A DNA stretch of 64,000 nt from Pleodorina starrii (taxonomy: Eukaryota > Chlorophyta > Chlorophyceae > Chlamydomonadales > Volvocaceae): contig BRXU01000006.1 of assembly GCA_030267565.1 (NCBI GenBank), positions 2,592,001 through 2,656,000 of the forward strand. Direction: 5' to 3'. A model generated the notes under the pieces. That model saw only the letters and a list, made by a program, of their open reading frames with translations. It was not told where the DNA came from and ran no database searches. Below, piece after piece: positions 45,054 through 56,989 of the stretch; the first letter of the stretch is position 1; each line of letters opens with the position of its first letter. Position numbers and translations under genes: made by a program.

Positions 45054-48000
45054 ATGCAGTCCTTGATCCGCGCTACACGGGCTTTTGGAATCTTACCGCA
45101 GTGCTACAACGTTGGCTTGACGCCCGTGCTAGCTGCATACTCAGGTACAGGACCATGCTGTATTTCGGAAAAGTGCAGTTCCGAGACCCCTCCCGTCGGG
45201 CTGTTGCGCGGCACTATGCCTCGTGCATCAAATGCCCTGCTAGAGAATATCGAAGTCGGTGCCACTCTGTGAGGTCTCTGCATTCAGGCGTTCGGACGAT
45301 GGCGAGCAAAATCGTTGTCGCCAACCCGGTGGTGGACCTGGATGGCGATGAGATGACGCGCGTGATCTGGCAGCAAATCAAAGACAAGGTGTGTGCATTT
45401 GACGCACTCGCTGGGCGGCATGATCAGATTTGGCGCCCGCGTGCACTTCAATCAAACAAGGCGTGGCGTCCCCCTCCCTCCCTTTTTCGCTGCAGCTGAT
45501 CACGCCCTACCTGGATGTAAAGATTATCTACTTTGATCTTGGTCTGCCCAACCGGGACAAAACCAACGACCAAGTCACGATAGATGCCGCGAACGCCATC
45601 AAGGTGCGGTGATGGTAGCCCCGACATAAACGAAGTTGCTGGCATCGGCTCGCACTGTAAACTTGTGTGCATAGTTGGATCGGCGCAATCCGTCGGGCTG
45701 CCGTCCGAGGCTGGCTCCTTTGGGATGCGTCTTGCCCGCGGCTTCCATGGTGTCCCACCCTTGCCCACCTCTCGCCCCACGCAGAGCCCTAAGCGCCTCC
45801 GCGCCGTCGCACGCCCTTACCCATACACCCTACCCTTGTTTCTCAGGATTTCAAAGCACCCAGCCCTTGCAACGGGGGCTGCGTTCCAACGGTCTACGTG
45901 ACAGCAATTTTGACCAGGCCTCCTCACGTCAAGCTGCCGAAACACACCACGGAAGCGCCCCCAGCCCCCCACCCACCCCAGCATCCCTTGCCCTATTTTG
46001 CATCAGCTCTTGACACGAAATACCCTGCACGTGCAACCACTCGACACCCGCCTCTCTCCATCTTCCCCCCTCCCCCGCCTCCGTCCCCCCCCACTTCCCG
46101 CCCCCCCCCAGGAGCACAACGTGGGCATCAAGTGCGCCACCATCACCCCGGATGAGGCCCGCGTCAAGGAGTTCAGTCTCAAGAAGGTAAGACATGTGTA
46201 CGGCAGCAGCGTCAAACACGGCGAGGCGCAGCGGCGGCGGCAGCAGCGAGGCCTCAGAACGAACGACAGTGGGCCTTGAACAAGCAGCAGCAGCACAGCA
46301 GCAGCAGTAACACAAAGCAGGGCGGCAGCAGTAACGACAGGGAGGCTTGGTTGGACTGCGGGGCTATCGGGAGAGTGTACATTGTCCCAGTGGGGGGGGG
46401 TGTTGGCGGGGGGCTGCTGCGGCATCGTTTTTATTGCCTCCCCCTCCTCTCCCCCTCTCCCGGTATTTACGGGCTCCGGCCTATACGTGAAACCCTAAAA
46501 CCCTAAAACCCTAAAACCCTAAAACCCCTCCTCAGATGTGGAAGAGCCCCAACGGCACCATCCGCAACATCCTCAACGGCACCGTCTTTCGGGAGCCCAT
46601 CGTCATTTCCAACATCCCCCGCCTGGTGCCCGGATGGAGCAAACCCATCGTCGTGGGCAGGTAGGAGGAGAGCGAGCGGTCGGGGCCCGGAAGAGAGTGG
46701 GCGTGTGGGTCTTGTGTTGTGTTGTGTGGTGTTGTGTCGTGGATGTGTGTGTAGGGAGGGGGCGCGCGCGTGTGTGTTGTGTCTGCGTGTGTGCAGGAGG
46801 AGGTAGATCGAGAGGCCATCCGCTCGACACAACACCCGCACCTGCACCCCTGCACGTAACCCCCGCCTCTCAACAATGAACCCAACCAGGGGTAATAGAC
46901 ACACATACATACATACACACACTCTTTCTCTCCCTCTCTCTCCGTTTCTCGCTCCCTCACTTCCTCTTTTCTCAGGCACGCGTTCGGCGACCAGTACAAG
47001 GCCACTGACTTCGTTGTGGACGGGCCCGGCAAGCTGGAGATGACCTTCACGCCCGCCAACGGAGGGCCACCCAGGAAGTTTGAGGTGTTCAGTTTCGAGG
47101 TGGGGCGAGGGCGAGGGTGCAGTGGGTGGGTGGGTGGGATGGGGTGGGATGGGTCGGGGGCTGTCCTCCTGTCCTGTCCTGTCCTCTGCTCGGCTCGGCT
47201 CGCCTCCCGACCCCTCCCATCTCTCCGGGTGCCTGGTGGCGCCTGGTGTCTGCTGCTGCAACCAAATACCAACTGCGCATTGCACTTCACTTGTACAACG
47301 TCACACTGCACATTTACAACATACCGTATGAACAACCTACGGTATACCCTTGCCGACCCGCCGAACCGTCTGTTGCTCAGGGCGCCGGTGTGGCCATGGG
47401 CATGTACAACACGGAGGAGTCGATCCGTGGCTTCGCCGCCTCGTGCTTTGAGTACGCCCTGCAGAAGAAGTGGCCGCTGTACCTGTCGACCAAGAACACC
47501 ATCCTCAAGGCATACGACGGCCGGTGAGAGGGACGCTGTGTGTTGTGTATGGCAAAGCTTGAGGGAGATACCCCAACGGGATTGCCAATGTCGATGCTCG
47601 CGAGGGCCACAGCCACACAGCCTCACATACCAATACCCCCATTGCATCCACGATAAGATGCACCTGCCCTCAACTTCGTTGCCGGTGTCGGCGCTCGTGT
47701 CATGACCTGGTGTCTGTGGTGTCTGTGCTGCTGCTGCTTGGTGTGTGGAACGTGCGGTTCAGGTTCCTTCAGATCTTCGCCGAGACGTACGAGGCGCAGT
47801 ACAAGAAGCAGTACGAGGCGTTGGGCATCTGGTACGAGCACCGCCTGATTGACGACATGGTGGCGCAGGTGGGCGGACGGACCCGTGGGTCGGTGTGGGT
47901 GTGGGTGTGGCTCGGTGTGGGTCGGTGTGGGTCGGTCTTGAGAGTGCGGCCCCCGGGCGCCAATGGGTCGGTGTGGGTCTGTGGCGCGGCGGGTGCGCGC

Positions 48001-49644
48001 GGAGATAGACGCGCGGGTCGGGCCGTCGGTTGGCCCTTCCGACCCAGATCCCTGCCAACCGCACCACCAGCACCAGCACCACCACAACCACCACACGCGC
48101 CCCTTCTCCTGCTCCTGCTCCCGCTCCTGCTCAGCCCCATTTCTTCACTCGTTTGCTCCTCCTCAACCTGTCGCCCAGTCTTACTGTCAGACCTGCTACC
48201 GCTTTGGACTGCCGGTCTCTCTTTACCCCCGCTTGCCCCAGTTGCCGCTCTTCCTTCTCTCTCCTCTGTCCTCTCCTATCCTCTCCGCCCCACACCACTT
48301 GACCACAACCTCTCCTCGCTCTTTCCCCCCTTTGTTTCGCCCACACCGGCCGGCACCTCCTCTCCCTCACCCTCGGTTGTTCTCTCAGGCGCTCAAGTCC
48401 AGCGGCGGCTTTGTGTGGGCCTGCAAGAACTACGACGGCGATGTGCAGAGCGACATTGTAGCGCAGGGCTACGGCTCGTTGGGCCTCATGACCAGTGTGT
48501 TGGTGACGCCCGACGGAAAGACGGTGGAGGCGGAGGCGGCGCACGGTGCGTGTGTGTGGGGGGGAGGGGTACCTGGGGGCTGACGGCGGGAGGTTGGGGG
48601 GCCTGCGGGCTGCGGAGATGTCGACAGGTCCGGCCCGGCATGGGAAAGAAGGGGAGGGGGGTGCATGGCGAGCAGTGGCATGTGGGCGCCCGGGGTGCAA
48701 CGATAACTACCTGGCTCCTAACTTGTCGTCCTCGTTCCTCTTCTCCTCTTCTTCGCCTTCGCCCTGCACTGGCACCGTTTCCGCGCACCTGAGTTCTCCA
48801 CCTGCCACTGGCTCCGCTTCCCCCTCCTGCCTCTTCCCCTTTTGCTTCCCCCTTGTTCCCCCCTCCTCCCCGTTCTTCTTCGCCTGCGCCTTGACTGGTT
48901 CCGTATCCAAACCTGCCACCCCTTCCCCCCTTGTCCTCTCCCCCCTCACCTTCTCCCCTTCATCAGGCACCGTGACCCGGCACTGGCGCGAGTACCAGAA
49001 GGGCAAGCCCACCAGCACCAACCCGGTGGCCTCCATCTTCGCATGGACCCGGGGACTGGCGCACCGGGGGAAGCTGGACGGAAACGAGGAGCTCATCAAG
49101 TGGACACTCGTGAGTGGTGAAGAAGAAGAATGGATAGGGGGTGGGGGGGTTTGGCGGGGGAGGGGCGGGTAAAGCAGAGAGGTTTGGCGGCGGGGCGGGG
49201 CGGGGGGCAGGGTCGGGTCGGGGAGGGGAGGAGGGAATGAGCGGAAGCGGAAGCAGGTGGGAGCTTGGGCTTACAAGTAACAACCCCTTCCCCCGCTTCC
49301 GCCCTAATTACAAAATCCTCAAACAACCCAAAACCCCAAAACCCCAAAATCTAACATTTTGTCTGTTGTTTGACTCTTCACTACACCTCGCGCCCCCGTC
49401 CCTCTCCCTCTCCCTTCCCCTCCTTCCTCCCTTCGCTCCCCCTCCCTCGCCCCATCCTCAGGACCTGGAGGCGGCCGTCATTGAGACCATCGAGGCGGGC
49501 AAGATGACCAAGGACCTGGCCATCTGCGTGCACGGCACCACCAAGGTCACCCCCGACCAGTACCTCAACACGGAGCCATTCATGGACGCAATCGCAGAGA
49601 CCTTCGCGAGAAAGCGCTCCGGAGCCAACGGCACCAGCAAGTGA
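45054..49644 (+). CDS. IDH: NADP-dependent isocitrate dehydrogenase, predicted mitochondrial
   Basis: Eleven exons (45054-45144, 45288-45388, 45496-45603, 46112-46186, 46536-46660, 46976-47099, 47381-47523, 47763-47868, 48389-48545, 48967-49109, 49462-49644) join in frame to 451 residues. The homodimeric enzyme oxidatively decarboxylates isocitrate to 2-oxoglutarate, making NADPH. Diagnostic stretches: [112 protein letters not shown], the signature NYDGDVQSD...[13 protein letters not shown] with its metal-binding aspartates, EAEAAHGTVTRH at the NADP site, and [18 protein letters not shown]. Exon 1 encodes an Arg-bearing, acid-free leader ([20 protein letters not shown]) that looks mitochondrial; a phase-1 intron joins it to GVRTMASK. 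A second ATG at 45299 could give a cytosolic form. Intron 4 contains telomere-type repeats. Confidence 0.97.
46493..46524. repeat. Interstitial telomeric repeat, four perfect CCCTAAAA units
   Basis: Four contiguous CCCTAAAA octamers (TTTTAGGG on the other strand) end 11 nt before the 3' splice site of the fourth isocitrate dehydrogenase intron. TTTTAGGG is the telomere repeat of Chlamydomonas and relatives, whereas most plants use TTTAGGG. Confidence 0.95.
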
Positions 49645-52600
49645 TGAGCGGGTGAGCGCGCCAGGAGAGCCGCGTGAGCCGCGAGCCGCAGCTCAAACCC
49701 GGAGGGAGGAGGAGGAGAGAGGGAGGAAGGGTATGGTGTAGGATTGGTTTTGGTTTTGGTGAAAGATTGGTTTTAGTGTGTGTGTGTCTGTGTCTGTGGC
49801 TGCCGCCGTGTTGTACGACGGGCATTACGAGTTGAGGCCTCAAGGCTGTTTTCAAAGATGCTGCAGCGAATTGCGGCACGCAGCACAGCGGCAGTGCGGC
49901 AGTGCGGCTGCTATTGGCCTTTCGGTGCCAAGTACTGTACTCCCCCCAACCCAGCAGCTTTGCTTGCGCTGTCCTGCCCTTCCCCCTCTGGTCCTACGGG
50001 GCGGTAGTTGGGGCGGTTGGGTGGTTGGGGTGGTTGGGGTGGTGGTTGAGCTCACGTGACCCCGACTCGTGATGGTGCTTCTTCGCCTACGGGTTGGCTG
50101 GATGGCGGAGAGCAGGGGGCAGGAAGGGGGGGTTTTCAAGCAAGCAAGGCGCCCGAGGTCTGCATGCATACGGCACTGAGTGCGGACGAGGCCGCTCCAA
50201 TTGCGGTCTCGGAGCGGCTGTGGGTGTGCGTGGTGTGTGCAGCAAAGGTGATGACTTTTGTGGATGCTGCGCCCGCCTCCCTCCCGTCAGTCCGTCAACC
50301 TCGTCACGTCGTCTGTGCAATTCAGCAGTCAGCAGTCGCACACCCAGTCGCAAAAGAAGAAGAATTATACAGGTGGCTAGTAAAGCGTACGCGTCGCGGG
50401 GGAGGGGCCGTCCGCATCCCCCGGGTGGTGGGTGGGTGGAGGCCCTCCCTTCCGAATCATTCTTTCCGCGCTCAAGCACTGGTCACAACACGCTGAGCAG
50501 AGCGGCCCCCGCGCGCGCACGCGATTGTGTGCCGCGGCAGAGGCACCTAGCGAAAGTCGCCATTCGGAGATCGAGGGGGTGTTGGTTTGTCTGGTTGTTT
50601 GTTCGTTTGGTTGATTGTTTGTTGGGCTGTTTGTTTGTTCTACTTCGTGCGTTCGTGTCCGGCGTGCGGTGTCGCTGTCGCTGGCGCCTCTTATTTGGTC
50701 GCCTCGATCGGCGCGGCAGCGGCAGCAAGGCAGTATCGGAGGTGGTGGTGGTGGTGGTGGTGGGGAGGCAGGCGGCAGGGGCGGACTCGTGGTGATTATG
50801 AAACGACGCCACCCACCCACGCACACAATGCGGTATGACCGGGCTCGGGTTGCGGATGGACCTGGCCTGTGGATGGACCTGCCCACGCCCCTGCCCACGC
50901 CCCTGCCCCTGCCCCCCCCCTTAGGTGCAAATAAATCCACAATATTCCGATCCCACGCCCCCTTGTGGCAGTGGCCAGGTGCCCCGTGGCAATGGCAAGA
51001 GGCCCCGCCGCTGTCTGTCTTGTCTGAGCATCCACCCCGGTGGGCTGTGTGCGAGCCCGCGTCATGTAAGCGCCCGACCAGTGGAAACTTTCCAGGCAGG
51101 CTTTGCTATCTACATTGACAGGAGTATCTACGGGTTCGTCAGATATTCGTCGCTCAAATCTGCCAAAAACGTGTATGGCTGACCTGGGCTGACGAAACGT
51201 TTTTTGGCTGAGAAGGCCCCAAAGTACAGTATCTGCGCCGTAAGCTCCAGTAAGCTCAGTAAGGTACGGCAGCCTTGGGTGTGGGAACAAGCTCAGCAAG
51301 GTACGGCAGAACGTTCCTCTTCACATCCCCGGAGTTTAGTTTCCGTTTGCGACATTGGATGGCCACCCCGCCCCACCCGCTGCCCAAAGCGCAGCGCCCT
51401 GCCCAGCTCGTGTGCTGGTGGGTGCAACTCTGCTCCAGCAACGCTCGCGCGCTGCTGGCTGCCCTCGGAGGCTGCGAAAAAGAGCGACTTGAGCGTGTGT
51501 TTGGGCCGTCCCGTCGATATGCTGGGGCGAATGGCCTGATGGTCCGCCGTATTCCTCTGGGAAACGCTTTAGGTCATGTCGGGACCTGTCGGGATCCGGT
51601 CCCTCACGGCGTGCGGGCGGTCCACAAAAAACGCAAAACCCGACATGTCATGTTTCACACCGACAACTACCCGAGCAAGTGCTGGGAACGGCCTGCGTTT
51701 GGCTGGCAGAAACGTCAGAAACGTAGGGAAACGTCATGAGGCGTCATGAGGCGTCATGGCTTGGCCCTTAACAACGACTGGACGTGAGCAGCGACTGCTG
51801 ACTTGCCGTTGACGCAGCCCTGCCGCACATGAACGAATAATAAAATTGAGTCAAACAGGCGAGGCCGTTTATGAGATAAGACTGAGTCAAACAGGCGTCG
51901 CCGTCTGGTTCGTTCGCCGGATGATCCGTGATGATCGTCTGGGCTCCGTCGAAAGGCTCGGCTGCTCGTCATTTAGCTAATGAGCCGCTCGTTTGCCAAA
52001 GCCATCGCATGCGGGCCCTTCCTAGCTGATTCGACAAGCCACCTAAACCTTAATTTGGTAATCGACTTTGCTCTTGTTGAGACTGCATCAAGCAGCACCC
52101 GCCGAAGCCGTCGCCTCGCCTCGCTCGCCGGCTTCGCGACTTCAACCCGACCCGACCAAGGTTCCAACCCATCACTGCCTAATAAGGTGTTCGCTCCTCC
52201 CGTACAACAGCTTAAACAAGTGTACAATAACAGCGCTCAATTGATCTGTGTCCCTGCAGAACGCAAGACACGTCGTTACAACCTCCAAACCACTCCCTAC
52301 CGCTCCCAACCGCCCCAAGTAAGCTGGGACTGCCTCCAACCGAGCTCTCCCGACTTCATTCACATCTATCCGCTCATCTTTCGCCTCCATCGTTTCCGCT
52401 CACGTAAGGCGAGCACAGGTAGGCGTGCGTACTGGCGTCTTCCAAGCCCGAATATCATAGCGCTCTTCACTGCCATTGCCAAGCACGACGAAGGCCCATT
52501 TTAAAGCCCCGGTCCGAGTCAACCTCCCCTCGATCGCCCGAGCGAGCTCCTCACCAACGAACCTTCGCTGCCTGCGCCTACCTTGTTCCGTGTGCCCCTT

Positions 52601-52716
52601 CCCCCCGACAGCAAGGTTCTCTTCAGTTCGCCTCATCCAGGCCGCGTTAACCCAACCCGCCAATTGTCGGGCGCCGCGACAACCAACCATCTTCCGTCTA
52701 TCTTCCGTCGGCAATA
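49645..52716. other. Gene-free region downstream of isocitrate dehydrogenase
   Basis: No convincing gene is seen. The first few hundred bases are the isocitrate dehydrogenase 3' UTR. Repeats include a GGTGGT tract (50738-50762), a GGTTGGGGT tract (50015-50050) and short GTAAGCTCAGTAAG duplications (51241-51300). From about 52.1 kb the sequence is the first copy of a tandem duplication described separately. Confidence 0.45.
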
Positions 52717-52905
52717 ATGATGACGCCGCCGCCCTCCACCTCGCCCTCCCCCTCCACGTCCTCGTCCTCGTCCTCGGGGACGAGTTGGGTGATTGCGGAG
52801 GTGCTGGTTGCCCTCACGGCCCTGGCCGCGACCGTGGCTTCATCGGCTGATGTGGCTGCGTCGGCCCATGTGGCTGCGTCGGCTGCGGCTGATAAGGCGG
52901 CCTGA
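52100..52905. repeat. Tandem duplication, copy 1
   Basis: This segment resembles 54515-55372 along most of its length. Shared words include CCTCGCTCGCCGGCTTCGCG, ACCCGACCAAGGTTCCAACC, CTGCGCCTACCTTGTTCCGT, CCTTCCCCCCGACAGC and, near the ends, the coding-like GCGGAGGTGCTGGT and CACGGCCCTGGCCGCGAC. Copies lie in the same orientation about 2.4 kb apart. Upstream frames are not conserved as protein, so most of the duplicated DNA is probably non-coding. Confidence 0.8.
52717..52905 (+). CDS. Candidate small secreted protein, duplicate 1
   Basis: A 62-residue frame at the end of duplication copy 1: a Ser/Thr/Pro-rich start (MMTPPPSTSPSPSTSSS), a hydrophobic core (WVIAEVLVALTALAATVA) and an Ala-rich end. 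The counterpart at 55171 keeps the hydrophobic core almost unchanged (MVAEVLVVLTALAATVAASA) while the flanks differ, which hints at coding constraint. No consensus donor lies in frame. Composition resembles a signal peptide with little mature sequence, so it may be only a first exon, or not a gene. Confidence 0.28.
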   Translation: MMTPPPSTSPSPSTSSSSSSGTSWVIAEVLVALTALAATVASSADVAASAHVAASAAADKAA

Positions 52906-54514
52906 CCCCCCGGTGCTTCTGGGGGGCGAAAATGATAGCAACTAGCAGCTATGATAAAAGCAGCATGAAGGGGACGTCCGATGGAGGAGGATAAATGTCA
53001 GTAGCTATCTATCTATCAGGATACGGTACTCAGACTCGGCCGAGCACGGCGGGGTTTGCGCGCTGCGACGCCGCCGTCCGACCGTCCTCGAATAAACAAT
53101 TAAGGAGGTTCGTTGGCTGGTTGGTTGATTGGTTGTTCGTTCGGCCGTCCGGGGCATGCAGCGACGCTGGAGCGCCGCACGCGTTCACGGGGACAGTACG
53201 ACAGTGCAGTTGGCCGTTGGGTCGGTCGGTCGGTGGCATCCACTTGGCTCGATTCATCCCTAGCGGCGTGCCGCACGTGCGCGCCTGCTCAATAATGGTA
53301 ATGATGAGCACGCGCCGCCGCCGGGTCGGTAGCATATATACGTAAACGTTCGTGCGTCTAGATAGGTCTGCACACGGCACGCATCAGTAGTTTGGTTGGT
53401 TGGTTGGTTGGTTGAGCGGGTGCGGGAGCATCGCCTTCATTGCTCGACGCACCTATCCTACCGGTGTGTCTATCTGAGATTCATCAATAACGTCGAGAGG
53501 GCGCAAGTCGGGGATGGGCCGCCACACTCCACGTGGCGGGTTTCTCATGCGCGCGCCTGTACCGGTATGTCAGTTGCGGACTGTTTTCATTCCTCTGGAC
53601 TTCGCTTGCTTGTACATGAGTGCAACGCCACATGGCGCGGAGCGCATACATGACTTTTGTGTACATATATATCTAGGTACATTCATACGATTGATCGCAA
53701 CAAAGCAAAAAGCAGAATAATGACGGAATCGTTGGTTTCGTATCGTTCGTTTGACGCCATGTGATTCGGTCGGAGGTCGGTCCCTGTCGATCGGTGTCTT
53801 ACTTTTGAGGGGCGGGGCTGGGTAGATGAGCTTCGTGCATTTCCGGTTATTACTTAGGGTAATCTTCGTTTCCCTATCCTTCCGCCGTGTAAAGAGCCTG
53901 CATGCTGGGCAAGCCTGTGATCCCTCTCGACCTCGTTCCGCCAACACTACGATCGGCCCCACCCGCCCCACCCGCCCCGCCCCGATGCAGTCCCCATCAG
54001 CTACCATCAGCCCCCACCAGCAGCCCCGTGCACGCATCACTCGTCGCCCGCTGCTTGCTGATGCCGGCGGAACCGCGCGGCCACAAGGCAACTGAGCGTT
54101 TGCTGAGCTGTTGAGCCGTTCGTTGATCTGCTGGGCGGGCTGCCGTTAATTCACGGGGATGCTTAACAGGCAGGTCAATCCCTGAATGCCCAGAAAATAC
54201 GAAATAAGTACGAAATAAATACGAAGTAATCCTACTGGTTGATCAAGGAAGATCGTTTTTGACAGAAGGAGGGGCGTCGCCGCCCGGTTCGAAACCTTCG
54301 GTTGGTTCCGCCGTGCGCGGGCTTGTCGAAGGCTCATCAGCTCGTTAGTAACCGGCAGCTCATCGGCGGACTCGTTCGCCACGCCCTGCCATGCCATCGC
54401 ATGCACGTCATCCCTAGCTAACGCGTCAAAGTACCTTAAATTTATCCACTATCTTATTACGACTCTTATTACCCACGCAGCGAGCGCCGCCGCCGCCTCG
54501 CTCGCTCGCTCGCT
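52906..54514. other. Spacer between the two duplicate copies
   Basis: No gene is supported. It contains TTGG/GGTT simple sequence (53388-53415), GTCG-rich sequence around 53220-53232, and at 54481-54520 a run of CGCTCG repeats that leads into duplication copy 2. Confidence 0.45.
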
Positions 54515-55372
54515 CGGTGCATGCCTCGCTCGCCGGCTTCGCGGCTTCAACCCGACCAAGGTTCCAACCTATCCATCACCGCAAAACATACTTCCTTCCT
54601 CCCGTACGGCAGCTTCTATTACATACGCATGTTGCTATTGTCACCAGTATATCATGTCTGTCTCTGCAGACACAAAAGCGAGCAGTTGTCCTTGCGATCT
54701 CAGAATAAACATTCTGCCTCTTCCCCAAGTCGAACCTGGTTGAACCACTCTTACGTGAGCCCGATCGAACGAACTGGTGGAAACCGAACTCTCCCAGCAG
54801 CTCCAGAACTCCATCCGCTCATCACCTTCCGACTCCTCAAATTCCCGCAAGGAGGGCACAGGTAGGCTTTGCTTGCCGGCGCCTCCAAGCAACCGCGCAG
54901 CAGCTCATAGAGCACTTTACTTGCTGCTGCTGCCGCTACTGCTGCCGCCGTAAAGCGCGTCGTTCGTTTGCCCATGGTCCAGCGCTTCAGCCCCAGCCCG
55001 AATCAACCTCCCCTCGATCGCCCGAACGCCCAACCAACGAACCTCCACTGCCTACCTGCGCCTACCTTGTTCCGTGCACCCCTTCCCCCCGACAGCGAGG
55101 TTCTCTTCGGTTCGCTCCCCATCCAGGCCTCGTTAACCCAAGCGTCAGGCGCCGCGACAACCCAAAACGAATGTTCGGTCTCTCGTCGCCCTCCACCTCC
55201 GCTTTCCCCTCCGCGTCGTCGTCATCGTCATCGTCGTCCTGGGTGGTTCGTTGGATGGTTGCGGAGGTGCTGGTGGTGCTCACGGCCCTGGCCGCGACTG
55301 TGGCGGCATCGGCCGATGTGGCTGCACCAGCTGGGGCTGATGAGGACGGAGTCGGCCTGACGTCGTCGCTCT
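54515..55372. repeat. Tandem duplication, copy 2
   Basis: Direct-orientation relative of 52100-52905 with many substitutions and small indels. The order of shared words is the same as in copy 1, ending in the hydrophobic coding-like segment at 55171-55374. Confidence 0.8.
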
Positions 55373-55374
55373 GA
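55171..55374 (+). CDS. Candidate small secreted protein, duplicate 2
   Basis: A 67-residue frame beginning MFGLSSPSTSAFPSASSSSS, with a hydrophobic core (MVAEVLVVLTALAATVAASA) and a short acidic tail ending at TGA 55372-55374. A GTGAGT donor-like site follows five bases after the stop, which would only matter if another frame is used. A frame from 55377 to 55652 (LRNLYMAAGDPYPTAHLMQY) looks moderately protein-like but cannot be joined in phase. Low confidence; the conserved core relative to the 52717 frame is the main support. Confidence 0.28.
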   Translation: MFGLSSPSTSAFPSASSSSSSSSWVVRWMVAEVLVVLTALAATVAASADVAAPAGADEDGVGLTSSL

Positions 55375-56989
55375 ACGTGGTGAGTGGGTGGGTGGGTGGG
55401 TGGGTGGATGCGCGGCGATGCGGCCTCATTCGTGATGAAGCGGAGAGGGAGTCCTTACGAAATCTATACATGGCGGCCGGCGATCCGTATCCCACTGCGC
55501 ATCTGATGCAATACGTGCCTTTGACCGTGTCGCGGCCCTTTCGTTCCACTCCTGTCTCCACCAGGCCTACAGCGCAGCAGCGCAGCGGCGGTGCAGCTGC
55601 CGTGGCGGGCCCGGCCGTGGAGCTGAGGGGCTCCGTTGCTTGGACGGACTGACCCATGGGTCATCATGAGGGGCTTTGCATACGTCCGTACGGTTCTAGC
55701 ATATCTCTGCCGGCGGCCGCAGCTGTCAGCAGTCGCTCTGACCCGTAATGAAGCGGCCGACCATTACCCAAACGATATGTACCTCCGTTTTCGGAGGGTG
55801 TAGCGTGACATGTACGACAGTAGGACTACTTGTTGAGGTGTATGTGTGGTGCATGCCGGTGTTTCGGAGGGGGACAGCAGCAGCCGATCAGTCAGCAGCA
55901 TTACACGAATAAAGGTACCTCCGATGAATGAAGGGGAATAAATGTTACGCACGGTGTTGGCTGTTGGGTGGAAGATAGAGCGCCCGCGTGCTGCTTGTGG
56001 ATGACTTACTGGATGCTTGCGAGTGGAGCGGAGTGGAGTGGAGCGGACTGGAGCGGATGAGCGCATGCAGGACTCTCGATCGCAGATAGATTTCCACTCT
56101 AACCTGGCTGGCGATTGCCAAGAGTGTAAAAGGATGCGTGTTTTGAGATGCCGATGTATGTGTGTGCTCCAAACCGGTATATATGTGCCCGCCTTTGGGT
56201 GCGTGGGTTGATCGGCTTGCCCGTCTGCTGCATACATACGCCCGTACGGCGGCTTGTACTGTATCTTACTTGCTTGCACGGCGCACCCAGCCAACCGCAC
56301 GCACGCATGCGCTGCACCAAGCTACGAGAATCGGACTGTCCATCTCGAAGGCCGAGGAGGGGCCTCGCGCCTCGGGCGGGCAATCAGGCAATCAGTTGGT
56401 TCGTTGGTTGTGTGCGACGCCCTGGGCCCTGCTACTTCCGTTTGATTCCGTCCGTTTCATTCACCTTTGCTAGGTAGCCGAGGGCGCGGTTGGTGGTTCG
56501 GACTTCGGAGCCGCCGCGTCGCGGTTGCTCGCATACGTGTGTATGTGCCGCACAGCAGGTGCGCGCTCGCTGCAATCAACAGGCGGGTTATTACAACGAA
56601 CCGGCAACATACAATGGCATGCTCAACATACAACCGGTTTCACCGTTTGTTCGCAACTATCAACCGACGCAAGCAACCGCTCCAACCAACTGATCCAACC
56701 GATTCAACAGCGTGTAATCGTCGGACATGCACCCACCCCCGGCGCCCGGCAGATGGATCGTCAACTTGACCGGAAGCCGCCGGGGCCCGACGGACATAGC
56801 GTTAGTTGGTTCCCTTCCGCCGGCAAGCAAGCAAGCCGTGGGGCTTACAGCCAGGCGGCAGCAGCAGCATTAGCAGCAGGACAAAGCAGAGGGCAACTAA
56901 CCTTTCCCCCCAATCATCAACGCCACCGCGCCCGCGTCGCGCCCCTGTCGATCGTCTTGCAGCAGTGTCAGTCGGCCGCCTCTAAACGA
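55375..56989. other. Region between duplication copy 2 and the - strand small secreted-protein gene
   Basis: No gene is firmly supported. A + strand segment at about 56580-56690 translates as a Tyr/Asn/Gln/Pro-rich peptide (GYYNEPATYNGMLNIQPVSP) after a possible CAG acceptor and may be a stray exon. The right end (to 56990) is the 3' UTR of the - strand gene; its TGTAA at 56845-56849 lies 140 nt past the stop and fits a green-algal polyadenylation signal. Confidence 0.4.

Noticed and set aside
51200..51739. A 154-codon + strand frame with a basic C-terminus
   Set aside because: It overlaps another open frame, contains repeated GTAAGCTCAG sequence and shows no motif; too weak to call.
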